Program-made: the position numbers and the translations under genes
Assembly: GCA_002737595.1 (NCBI GenBank)
Contig: NSHZ01000023.1
Span: 1 to 20,102, forward strand
Length of the DNA: 20,102 bases
From: Actinomycetota bacterium
Lineage (GTDB): Bacteria > Actinomycetota > Actinomycetes > Nanopelagicales > Nanopelagicaceae
Reading direction: 5' to 3'
Notes under the pieces: model-generated
What the model was told of the DNA's origin: nothing
Databases searched by the model: none
The model's input: only the letters and a program-made list of their open reading frames with translations
Shown here: piece after piece, positions 14,371 through 19,991 of the stretch
Position numbering within the stretch: the first letter of the stretch is position 1
How the letters are laid out: every line of letters starts with the position of its first letter

Positions 14371-15028
14371 AGAGCCGTTCTTCGTCGAGAATAACTACGG
14401 CGCGCGCTTCAAGACGTACCCAACCACGGCTAGCGAAATCTGCAAGCGCCTTGTTCACGGTTTCGCGAGAAGCCCCTACAAGTTGGGCAAGCTCTTCTTG
14501 TGTGAGGTCGTGGGCTACGTGAATGCCATCTGGACCCTTGGTACCAAACTTGGCAGCAAGTTCTGAAAGAGCCTTGGCTACGCGACCAGGAACATCAGAG
14601 AAGACCAAATCACCAACCGCTTCCCAAGTGCGGCGAAGACGTTGCGCGAGTGCGCGAAGAAGTTGCTTAGCAACTTCGGGACGCCCAATAAGCCAAGTAT
14701 CTAAATCTTTATTTCCAAGACCTAACAACACAGTGTCGGTAAGAGCAGTTGCAGTTGCCGTGCGCGGGAGCGGATCGAAGAGTGAGAGTTCGCCAAACAT
14801 TTCGCCAGGTCCAAGGACACCAAGAAGATTCTCGCGACCGTCACCACTCTTGATTCCGAGTTTAATTTTTCCTTCGACAACTACATAGAGGCGATCGCCT
14901 GCGTCGCCTTCATTGAAGAGCACCTGACCTTTAGCGATTTGTACTTGCACCATGGTGGCGCGCAATGCCGCCGCAGCCTCATCGTCGAGCGCGGTAAAGA
15001 GGGGAGCTCTGCGAACTACGTCGTCCAT
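14354..15028 (-). CDS. crp: Crp/Fnr family cAMP-responsive transcription regulator
   Basis: With 224 residues it has the same length as M. tuberculosis CRP (Rv3676) and the same order of motifs. The cyclic-nucleotide-binding domain covers about 1-115, with GDRLYVVVEGKIKLG (44-58) and the phosphate-binding cassette FGELSLFDPLPRTATA (78-93; E80, R89, T90), the residues that bind cAMP in CRP. The dimer helix is LLRALAQRLRRTWE (123-136). The helix-turn-helix is LTQEELAQLVGASRETVNKA (175-194). ATG 15028 is preceded by AAGGAGA at a spacing of four to five bases, the best Shine-Dalgarno sequence at a gene start here; an open frame back to 15235 runs antisense through nth and is not used. It is divergent from nth, as in M. 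tuberculosis. Confidence 0.94.
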   Translation of the reverse strand: MDDVVRRAPLFTALDDEAAAALRATMVQVQIAKGQVLFNEGDAGDRLYVVVEGKIKLGIKSGDGRENLLGVLGPGEMFGELSLFDPLPRTATATALTDTVLLGLGNKDLDTWLIGRPEVAKQLLRALAQRLRRTWEAVGDLVFSDVPGRVAKALSELAAKFGTKGPDGIHVAHDLTQEELAQLVGASRETVNKALADFASRGWVRLEARAVVILDEERLSKRAR

Positions 15029-15057
15029 GGGTCTCCTTGCTATCTGGTGCTGAGGAG

Positions 15058-15076
15058 AGTTTAGCCTGCGTAGGCT
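15058..15076. promoter_or_regulatory. Back-to-back -10 elements for crp and nth with a palindrome covering both
   Basis: On the plus strand TAGGCT (15071-15076) ends six bases before the nth ATG. On the minus strand TAAACT (15063-15058) would start crp transcription near 15051, giving a short leader that holds the crp Shine-Dalgarno sequence. The inverted repeat AGCCT-GCGT-AGGCT (15063-15076) contains the whole nth -10 and touches the crp -10. A protein bound there would block both promoters. Confidence 0.45.
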
Positions 15077-15082
15077 GGTCCT

Positions 15083-15796
15083 ATGAACGCCTCCAAGGTA
15101 GGTGCCCTCGCGGAGGGGAGAACCCACGCTGCCAAGATCAACCGCATCCTGGGCAAGACCTACCCAGATGCTCACTGTGAACTCGATTTTCGCAACCCCC
15201 TTCAACTCCTTGTAGCAACAGTGCTCTCGGCCCAATGCACTGATAAGCGGGTAAACCTGGTCACCCCAGCGCTCTTTAAGAAGTATCCGAGCGTGCAGGC
15301 CTTCGCCGGAGCTAAGCCTGCTGAACTTGAGTCCCTTATTGAATCGACCGGATTCTTCCGGGCGAAAGCCAAGAGCATTCTTGGTCTTTCAGCACGAATC
15401 TGTAGTGAATATGGTGGAGAGGTCCCCGGGACGCTCGAGGAGCTAGTTACCTTGCCGGGAGTGGGTCGCAAGACAGCGAATGTGGTGCTCGGTAATGCAT
15501 TTGGGGTTCCTGGGCTCACAGTTGATACACACTTTGGACGCTTGGTGCGCCGCTTTGGTTGGACTGATGAAGAGGACCCAGTAAAAGTTGAATTTGCGAT
15601 CGCCGAACTTGTTCCGAAGAAGGAGTGGACTAACCTCTCACATCGTTTGGTGTGGCATGGCCGACGTATTTGTCACTCACGCAAACCAGCGTGCGGTGCA
15701 TGTCCACTTGCGCAGATATGTCCAGCATTCGGCGAGGGAGAAATTGATCCATTGAAGGCCGCGAAATTGGTAAAGCCCGATGAGGCATTCCGATGA
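15083..15796 (+). CDS. nth: Endonuclease III
   Basis: This base-excision DNA glycosylase/AP lyase removes oxidised pyrimidines. It has 237 residues. The helix-hairpin-helix is [14 protein letters not shown] (124-137) with catalytic K130, and the active-site aspartate is D148 in VDTHFGRL. The [4Fe-4S] cluster ligands are C197, C204, C207 and C213 (CX6CX2CX5C). The early [16 protein letters not shown] segment is typical of Nth. The start at ATG 15083 is six bases after TAGGCT. The gene heads a tightly packed operon: its stop overlaps the next start in ATGA. The gene order nth-thioredoxin-NUDIX-membrane protein is the same as in M. tuberculosis (Rv3674c to Rv3671c). Confidence 0.96.
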   Translation: MNASKVGALAEGRTHAAKINRILGKTYPDAHCELDFRNPLQLLVATVLSAQCTDKRVNLVTPALFKKYPSVQAFAGAKPAELESLIESTGFFRAKAKSILGLSARICSEYGGEVPGTLEELVTLPGVGRKTANVVLGNAFGVPGLTVDTHFGRLVRRFGWTDEEDPVKVEFAIAELVPKKEWTNLSHRLVWHGRRICHSRKPACGACPLAQICPAFGEGEIDPLKAAKLVKPDEAFR

Positions 15797-16338
15797 AGTT
15801 CTTCGCACTCGCCCTCTCATTCGTACTCACTGCATGTAGCGCACAGAGTGAAACTCCTCAGGCGGCGCCTGGCCTAATCGTTGGTTGCGATGTCTTATCG
15901 ACAAGTCCCAATTCAAATGAAATGCCAGCCATTGAGTTGCCGTGCCTTACAGAGAGTGGACTCACTTCAGAGAAGTACGCTCTCAATACCATTCAAGGTC
16001 CGTTCATCATCAATGTGTGGGGATCCTGGTGCACTGCCTGTACGGAAGAACTTCCATATTTTGTGGAGTTGAATAACACAAAAGTGGTACAAATTATCGG
16101 TCTCGATGTTGAAGAGGCGAAAGCAAGCGATGCGATAAGTTTTGCCAAGAAACACGGAATGGCATGGCCCCAAATTCACGATCCGAATAGCGCCACGCGA
16201 GGAGATTTCGGCCTGGGAGTGCCAGTCACCTGGTTTGTTGATAAGAATGGGCGTGTGACATTTAAAAAGGTTGGTCAGATTCACTCACTCGTTGAGTTAA
16301 AGGGATTGCTCAAGACTCATTTGGGAATCAGCGCATGA
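15793..16338 (+). CDS. TlpA/ResA-like thioredoxin-fold lipoprotein
   Basis: The protein has 181 residues. It begins with a lipoprotein signal ([20 protein letters not shown], lipobox LTAC, C15), so it is expected to be anchored on the outer face of the membrane. After an [10 protein letters not shown] segment comes the redox motif [10 protein letters not shown] (C80, C83), followed by the TlpA-type [20 protein letters not shown] and a [16 protein letters not shown] cis-proline region. It likely reduces or oxidises extracytoplasmic thiols, for instance in cytochrome c maturation, but no ccs gene is in the window to support a specific partner. It overlaps nth and the NUDIX gene by four bases on each side. 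Confidence 0.9.
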   Translation: MKFFALALSFVLTACSAQSETPQAAPGLIVGCDVLSTSPNSNEMPAIELPCLTESGLTSEKYALNTIQGPFIINVWGSWCTACTEELPYFVELNNTKVVQIIGLDVEEAKASDAISFAKKHGMAWPQIHDPNSATRGDFGLGVPVTWFVDKNGRVTFKKVGQIHSLVELKGLLKTHLGISA

Positions 16339-16964
16339 CTCGTGAACATCCGGAGTGGATCGCGGCGTTTAAGGCGCTTCCGGGCAATGTCAGCAAATCA
16401 GATCTCACCCGCATCGACATGGACGGTAATGCGGAGAGTCGTCCAGGTGCAGTGCTTATTCTTTTAAGTGATGGTGAATTTGGTCCAGACGTACTTATTA
16501 CCGAAAGAGCAGCCGAACTCCGTGCGCATGCCGGGCAACCTGCCTTTCCTGGCGGGGCAATCGACGCAACTGATGAGAGCCCGGCGCACGCAGCTATACG
16601 AGAAGCCGAAGAAGAAGCTGGCGTTTCAGGGGATGACTTAGAAGTTTTGGGAGTACTCCCCACTCTCTGGTTACCGCCGAGCAACTTCTTAGTAACCCCT
16701 GTACTCGCGTGGTGGCATACGCCGAGATATCACACCGAAATCATCACTGAAGAGGTGGCACGCGTGGTCCGAGTACCGCTTGCTGATCTGGCAAATCCTG
16801 AGAACAGGCTTCGTGTGCAACATCCGAGCGGCTTTATCTCCGCAGCGTTCGATGTTGCTGACATGCGCATCTGGGGATTTACGGGAGGAATTTTGGATCG
16901 CCTGCTTGCTCTCACGGGTTGGGAAGTTGAGTGGGATAAAGAGAGGATACTTCCGGTTTCATGA
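16335..16964 (+). CDS. NUDIX hydrolase, CoA pyrophosphatase type
   Basis: The protein has 209 residues. The stretch VLITERAAELRAHAGQPAFP, directly followed by GGAID, is the signature that marks CoA pyrophosphatases (NudL-like), and the Nudix box continues with AAIREAEEEAGV (about 86-97), giving the metal-binding REAEEE helix. The spacing before that helix (GG..D...E) follows the CoA subgroup rather than the plain Nudix consensus. Such enzymes cleave CoA to 4'-phosphopantetheine and 3',5'-ADP; substrate assignment is by family. C-terminal residues include MRIWGFTGGILDRLL, common in the group. The gene overlaps its neighbours by ATGA on both sides. Confidence 0.9.
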   Translation: MTREHPEWIAAFKALPGNVSKSDLTRIDMDGNAESRPGAVLILLSDGEFGPDVLITERAAELRAHAGQPAFPGGAIDATDESPAHAAIREAEEEAGVSGDDLEVLGVLPTLWLPPSNFLVTPVLAWWHTPRYHTEIITEEVARVVRVPLADLANPENRLRVQHPSGFISAAFDVADMRIWGFTGGILDRLLALTGWEVEWDKERILPVS

Positions 16965-17467
16965 GTGCCCCACTTATCATCGATGCGATTGCACTTATAT
17001 ACATACTTATCTCGATTAAGGGTGGGTATAGCCGAGGCTTCATCGTCGGCATACTTGGGTTAGTGGGTTTCTTTGCAGGACTCTATCTTGGACTTAAATA
17101 TTCGCCCACAGTCATTTCGTATCTTCCGACATTGGCTCACACGTCGATATCCCGGACACTTCTGTCGGTGGCGGTCATTGTGGCCATTGCTTTCGCTACG
17201 AAAGCCGCCGTACTGGCTATTGCGGGACGTGTGAGAAACTTAATGATTTTCAAACCAGTACGATGGCTTGATTCACTACTAGGTGCAATCATCTCGGGAG
17301 CGATCGCGATTTCCATTGTTGCGGTGGTCTCCGTGGTGGCTGAACAAACAGCACCTGCGAAATATGTTTCCATGCTAAAGCAGAGCGAAGTTATTTCTCA
17401 GATACAGACGCGCATGCCCCACTTACTCGACACCCTCATGGCTGAGGCCGCAGAAAAGTTGAAGTAG
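16961..17467 (+). CDS. CvpA/MarP-like membrane protein without a protease domain
   Basis: The product has 168 residues with four predicted membrane segments: about 5-22, 25-46, 64-88 and 103-127. RGFIVGILGLVGFFAGLYLG and RWLDSLLGAIISGA are typical of the CvpA family. In mycobacteria the gene in this position encodes MarP, in which the same four-helix domain is followed by a periplasmic serine protease. Here the frame stops about 40 residues after the last helix, and no protease sequence follows before the convergent SDR gene at 17511. It is therefore either a plain CvpA protein or a MarP that has lost its catalytic half. It is last in the nth operon and overlaps the NUDIX gene by four bases. 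Confidence 0.8.
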   Translation: MSAPLIIDAIALIYILISIKGGYSRGFIVGILGLVGFFAGLYLGLKYSPTVISYLPTLAHTSISRTLLSVAVIVAIAFATKAAVLAIAGRVRNLMIFKPVRWLDSLLGAIISGAIAISIVAVVSVVAEQTAPAKYVSMLKQSEVISQIQTRMPHLLDTLMAEAAEKLK

Positions 17468-17510
17468 GAACCTCTCAAAAGAGTATTTCTTCGTTGTATA
17501 CCTCTGTTAC

Positions 17511-18263
17511 TTACATCCGTAAGTAAGAAGCTCCATTGAAGTCCAAAACGGCTCCACTTGCCCATTCGCTATCAGGAGATGCAAGGAAGTAAACAGCTTT
17601 AGCCAACTCCTCTGGAAGAGCGACTCGATTGAATGGACTCTGCGCTCGAATACCTTCACCCTCGGGGCCATCGAGTAAACGTGCAGCCATTTCAGTGTCA
17701 ACAAATCCAGGTGCCAAAGTTGTGACGCCAATATGCATTGGTGCTAGTGCTTTAGCAATTGACTGACCAAAAGCAACGATTGCCGCCTTTGAAGCACCGT
17801 AAGCAGGACTGATGGGTTCGCCGCGAAACGCCCCTCGTGATCCAATATTTACGATTCGAGAGGTGCCATGCTTTGGCATATATTGCAGAGCACACCACGT
17901 GACGTTGGCCGCGCCAATTAAATTAACTCCTAAAGTATCAGTCCAAGCTTTCTGCCAATCTTCATAGGTCGATGTTTCTATCGGATGGTCAAAAAACACC
18001 CCTGCATTATTAATAAGCACATCAATTTTTCCAAATTCTCGAGCCACTTCATCGACCATTACTCTGATCGCATTGGGATCTCGTAGGTCAGCGCTCACAG
18101 TGATGTGACCTCCACCAGCGAGGGAGTCCGCTATGGCCTGCGCATCTTGACTTGAAGAAACGTAGTGAATGGCGATTCGATCTCCTGCTGCTGCAAATTC
18201 ACGGGCAATAGAAGCCCCAATACCCCGTGAGCCGCCAGTGATAAGAACGGTGCGTTTAGTCAT
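17511..18263 (-). CDS. Short-chain dehydrogenase/reductase (SDR), FabG-like
   Basis: This classical SDR of 250 residues has the glycine-rich TGGSRGIG (9-16), NNAG (85-88), N114, S142 in NIGSRG, and the catalytic YGASK (Y155, K159). It ends in PDSEWASGAVLDFNGASYLR, as FabG-type 3-ketoacyl reductases do (usually SYITGxxLxVDGG), but here with DFNGASY in place of VDGG. An NADP(H) preference is suggested by Arg13 in the loop; the substrate cannot be told. It stands alone, convergent to the cvpA-like gene and divergent from the CBS gene. The start at ATG 18263 has TACAAT exactly six bases upstream and no Shine-Dalgarno sequence. Confidence 0.88.
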   Translation of the reverse strand: MTKRTVLITGGSRGIGASIAREFAAAGDRIAIHYVSSSQDAQAIADSLAGGGHITVSADLRDPNAIRVMVDEVAREFGKIDVLINNAGVFFDHPIETSTYEDWQKAWTDTLGVNLIGAANVTWCALQYMPKHGTSRIVNIGSRGAFRGEPISPAYGASKAAIVAFGQSIAKALAPMHIGVTTLAPGFVDTEMAARLLDGPEGEGIRAQSPFNRVALPEELAKAVYFLASPDSEWASGAVLDFNGASYLRM

Positions 18264-18269
18264 GGGGAT

Positions 18270-18275
18270 ATTGTA
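18270..18275 (-). promoter_or_regulatory. -10 hexamer TACAAT for the SDR gene
   Basis: On the minus strand TACAAT, a near-consensus -10, ends six bases before ATG 18263, so the message would be leaderless. Confidence 0.55.
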
Positions 18276-18296
18276 GGGAATATTACGAAATCCGTC

Positions 18297-18321
18297 CGGA
18301 GCTATGAAGTATTGCGCTCCG
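18297..18321. repeat. Inverted repeat in the SDR/CBS divergent region
   Basis: CGGAGC (18297-18302) is inverted as GCTCCG (18316-18321) with 13 bases between. It lies upstream of both the divergent SDR gene and the CBS gene. It could be an operator; no T tract suggests a terminator. Confidence 0.3.
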
Positions 18322-18353
18322 CCCGTTAGGGGAGCACTATAGATTCACCTCCT

Positions 18354-18371
18354 ATGAAGGATGCCACATGA
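18354..18371 (+). other. Possible five-codon upstream ORF coupled to the CBS gene
   Basis: ATG 18354 opens MKDAT followed by TGA, whose first two bases are the last two of the CBS gene start codon (ATGA overlap). A TAGATT hexamer (18341-18346) ends seven bases before this ATG, so the upstream ORF could be translated from a leaderless or near-leaderless message. The Shine-Dalgarno sequence of the CBS gene (GAAGGA) lies inside it. Confidence 0.3.
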
Positions 18372-18799
18372 AAATTGGTAGAATTATCAGCGGCAAAGAC
18401 GTTCAAACAATATCGGGCAACGCAAGTATGCACGATCTTGTTGACTCACTTAAATCTCATCACATCGGAGCGCTAGTTGTATCAAGCGACGGCAAGCGCA
18501 TCGACGGAATCGTCTCCGAACGAGACGTAGTTCGTGCCATTCCTGGCAATCTCGATTCACTTACAGGTATGTGTGTGCGCGACATTATGACCATCGATGT
18601 AAGAACATGCACAGCAGATTCCACTATTGAGGAACTCATGAAGATGATGACTGATCATCGCATCCGGCATGTACCCGTAGTCGATGCCGAGGGAAATTTG
18701 GTATCTATTGTTTCGATCGGCGACGTAATTAAGAATCATCTCGGCGAAATAGAGGCTGAAAATCATGCGCTCCGCGATTATGTGGCCTCAGCTCACTAA
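18368..18799 (+). CDS. Tandem CBS-domain protein
   Basis: The 143-residue protein is made almost wholly of two CBS domains, about residues 8-62 (GALVVSSDGKRIDGIVSERD) and 72-126 (the motif RIRHVPVVDAEGNLVSIVSI, ending in GDV). Stand-alone CBS pairs usually dimerise and bind adenine nucleotides such as AMP, ATP or S-adenosylmethionine; the ligand here is unknown. The last 17 residues are acidic and helical (GEIEAENHALRDYVASAH). ATG 18368 is preceded by GAAGGA (18356-18361) at a seven-base spacing and by a tiny coupled upstream ORF. No effector gene is adjacent, so its partner cannot be named from context. Confidence 0.9.
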   Translation: MKIGRIISGKDVQTISGNASMHDLVDSLKSHHIGALVVSSDGKRIDGIVSERDVVRAIPGNLDSLTGMCVRDIMTIDVRTCTADSTIEELMKMMTDHRIRHVPVVDAEGNLVSIVSIGDVIKNHLGEIEAENHALRDYVASAH

Positions 18800-18831
18800 G
18801 AACCTCAAGTGTAAGGCTCACACAAACGCAA

Positions 18832-18844
18832 CTAGAAAATCTAG
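18832..18844. terminator. Small hairpin after the CBS gene
   Basis: CTAGA-AAA-TCTAG lies 32 bp after the CBS stop codon. It has 5-bp arms with a three-base loop and no T tract. It may help to end the CBS transcript, but the stem is short. Confidence 0.2.
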
Positions 18845-18869
18845 CCAGCGTCTTGGAGGTGGGGGCGAC

Positions 18870-18914
18870 ATGAACAGTCTAAAAGGTGGCTTCCCTATAG
18901 CTCACAAAACATAG
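18870..18914 (+). CDS. Possible 14-codon small ORF upstream of the methyltransferase
   Basis: ATG 18870 begins MNSLKGGFPIAHKT and stops at TAG 18912-18914. GGAGG (18855-18859) lies ten bases upstream, a good Shine-Dalgarno match at slightly long spacing. Its 3' end runs into the inverted repeat at 18901-18929. It could be a leader peptide or nothing; the sequence is too short for any family call. Confidence 0.2.
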   Translation: MNSLKGGFPIAHKT

Positions 18915-18929
18915 ATTTGTATTTGTGAG
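18901..18929. repeat. Inverted repeat CTCACAAA/TTTGTGAG upstream of the methyltransferase gene
   Basis: CTCACAAA (18901-18908) is perfectly inverted as TTTGTGAG (18922-18929) with 13 bases between. It ends four bases before the TACCCT hexamer at 18934, overlapping the expected -35 region, so it may be an operator. Confidence 0.4.
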
Positions 18930-18933
18930 TTGA

Positions 18934-18939
18934 TACCCT
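18934..18939 (+). promoter_or_regulatory. -10 hexamer TACCCT for the methyltransferase gene
   Basis: TACCCT ends six bases before GTG 18946. The identical hexamer at the identical distance precedes the secreted protein gene at 19992. It supports GTG as the true start. Confidence 0.55.
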
Positions 18940-18945
18940 GTAACC

Positions 18946-19734
18946 GTGATCAACTGGATACTAGTAAGTGCAATAGTGGGACTCGCTATCTTGGTCGTGC
19001 TTTTGGGTCTAAAAATGCGCGCGATGGGAAGACGGCTCGGTCAAGTGATTCGAGATCTGGGGCAATTAAAGAAGGACCATCGTGCCGGCCTAAAAGACTC
19101 TAAAGCAAATCAATGGGAACATTATCAACAGGGTGAGACCTTCGCTCAATTGATAACTTTACTTAAAATTACTGCGCCAATTCCCCCTACTCGTAAGTGG
19201 GCCGCGTCGCCGGATCTACTTTTAACTCTTGTAGAAACGGTTCAAACACATCAACCCAAATTAATTGTGGAACTTGGATCTGGGATTTCAACCTTAGTTC
19301 TTGCGAAGTCACTCTTGCCCGGATCTCAGACAAGGATCATCAGTTTTGATCACTCAGAAGAGTATGCACAGTCAACACGAGATTTACTCATACAACATTC
19401 CATCACAAGGGTTGAGATACGTGTGGCTTCCATAGAACAATACGACAGTGAAAGAACTTGGTACTCAAAAGAATTTTTCAAAGATCTTGCCGATATTGAT
19501 ATGTTAGTGATTGATGGGCCACCAGGTGCTCAGGATCCTAAGGCTCGTTCTGCCGCTCAAATCGAGCTGGGATCAAGATTATCCAAGAATGCGATCGTTG
19601 TTATTGATGACGCTAACCGCGAGGGCGAGCATGGCATGGCAGAATCATTTGCTCGAGAAATGCCTGGACACGCACTGATATTCTTAGATCACGAAAAAGG
19701 AACAGCGCTCATTACGCCCACAAAATATAGTTAG
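18946..19734 (+). CDS. Membrane-anchored class I SAM-dependent methyltransferase
   Basis: The product has 262 residues. An N-terminal hydrophobic segment (about 3-22, WILVSAIVGLAILVVLLGLK) is followed by a basic/helical stalk, so the catalytic domain probably sits on the cytoplasmic face. The Rossmann-like domain starts at KLIVELGSGISTLVLAKSLL (105-124; SAM motif I VELGSG), has the acidic end of strand 2 in ISFDHSEEY (132-140), and has strands 4 and 5 in MLVIDGPPGAQD (186-197) and IVVIDDANRE (217-226). This layout resembles the Methyltransferase_24 type seen in surface-polysaccharide and small-molecule methylation; the substrate is unknown. The start is GTG 18946, six bases after TACCCT. The gene stands alone. 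Confidence 0.82.
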   Translation: MINWILVSAIVGLAILVVLLGLKMRAMGRRLGQVIRDLGQLKKDHRAGLKDSKANQWEHYQQGETFAQLITLLKITAPIPPTRKWAASPDLLLTLVETVQTHQPKLIVELGSGISTLVLAKSLLPGSQTRIISFDHSEEYAQSTRDLLIQHSITRVEIRVASIEQYDSERTWYSKEFFKDLADIDMLVIDGPPGAQDPKARSAAQIELGSRLSKNAIVVIDDANREGEHGMAESFAREMPGHALIFLDHEKGTALITPTKYS

Positions 19735-19760
19735 TGTTTTGAAGCACTTCGACAATGAGA

Positions 19761-19788
19761 CCCATAACAGATCACTGGTGATTGTGGG
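19761..19788. terminator. Interrupted hairpin after the methyltransferase gene
   Basis: CCCA (19761-19764) pairs with TGGG (19785-19788), and inside it ATCA-CTGG-TGAT (19771-19782) pairs, with bulges between. It lies 26 bp after the stop codon. No T tract follows, so a terminator role is tentative. Confidence 0.3.
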
Positions 19789-19840
19789 TTGCGAGGGACT
19801 CGGCTACAAACCTTCAAACCATTCCCTTTGACCCACTATG

Positions 19841-19852
19841 CGGATATATCCG
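19841..19852. repeat. Perfect 12-bp palindrome CGGATATATCCG
   Basis: CGGATA-TATCCG is fully self-complementary and is followed four bases later by TTGACT (19856-19861), which resembles a -35 element. It lies in the 257-bp gap upstream of the last gene. No well-placed -10 follows TTGACT. Confidence 0.4.
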
Positions 19853-19874
19853 TGCTTGACTCATCTCCAATATT

Positions 19875-19909
19875 AGGGATAGCCAGGGACAAATCAAGGG
19901 TATTGAGGG
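19875..19909 (+). repeat. Four AGGG units at about one-turn spacing
   Basis: AGGG occurs at 19875, 19885, 19897 and 19906 (steps of 10, 12 and 9 bases) in the gap upstream of the last gene. The units read AGGGATA, AGGGACA, AGGGTAT and AGGGATA. The near-helical spacing fits repeated protein contacts, or a G-quadruplex from the four GGG runs. Confidence 0.35.
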
Positions 19910-19925
19910 ATATGTAAGCCATTTT

Positions 19926-19977
19926 GGGAGGTAAGAGCAGAAAAGATTGCTCAAAGCCCACAAGTTTTAATCCTCCC
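19926..19977 (+). promoter_or_regulatory. Nested inverted repeats just upstream of the last promoter
   Basis: GGGAGG (19926-19931) is inverted as CCTCCC (19972-19977). Within it GAGCA (19935-19939) pairs with TGCTC (19948-19952) around an eight-base loop. The outer right arm ends two bases before the TACCCT -10 at 19980. If transcription starts at 19992 this is DNA-level structure, not a leader RNA. Confidence 0.3.
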
Positions 19978-19979
19978 AT

Positions 19980-19985
19980 TACCCT
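19980..19985 (+). promoter_or_regulatory. -10 hexamer TACCCT for the last secreted protein gene
   Basis: TACCCT ends six bases before ATG 19992. Together with the identical element at 18934 it is the most regular example of the leaderless pattern in this window. Confidence 0.55.
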
Positions 19986-19991
19986 TTTGGA

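Noticed and set aside
15029..15235. N-terminal extension of crp
   Set aside because: It is antisense to nth, and the family start and strong Shine-Dalgarno sequence are at 15028.
18901..18929. CRP binding site
   Set aside because: The half-sites are in the everted order (TCACA then TGTGA) and 16 bases apart, unlike the TGTGA-N6-TCACA consensus.
19735..19991. A tRNA, riboswitch or hidden gene in the last gap
   Set aside because: No T-loop or cloverleaf, no riboswitch core I recognise and no open frame of useful length; only symmetric elements are seen.
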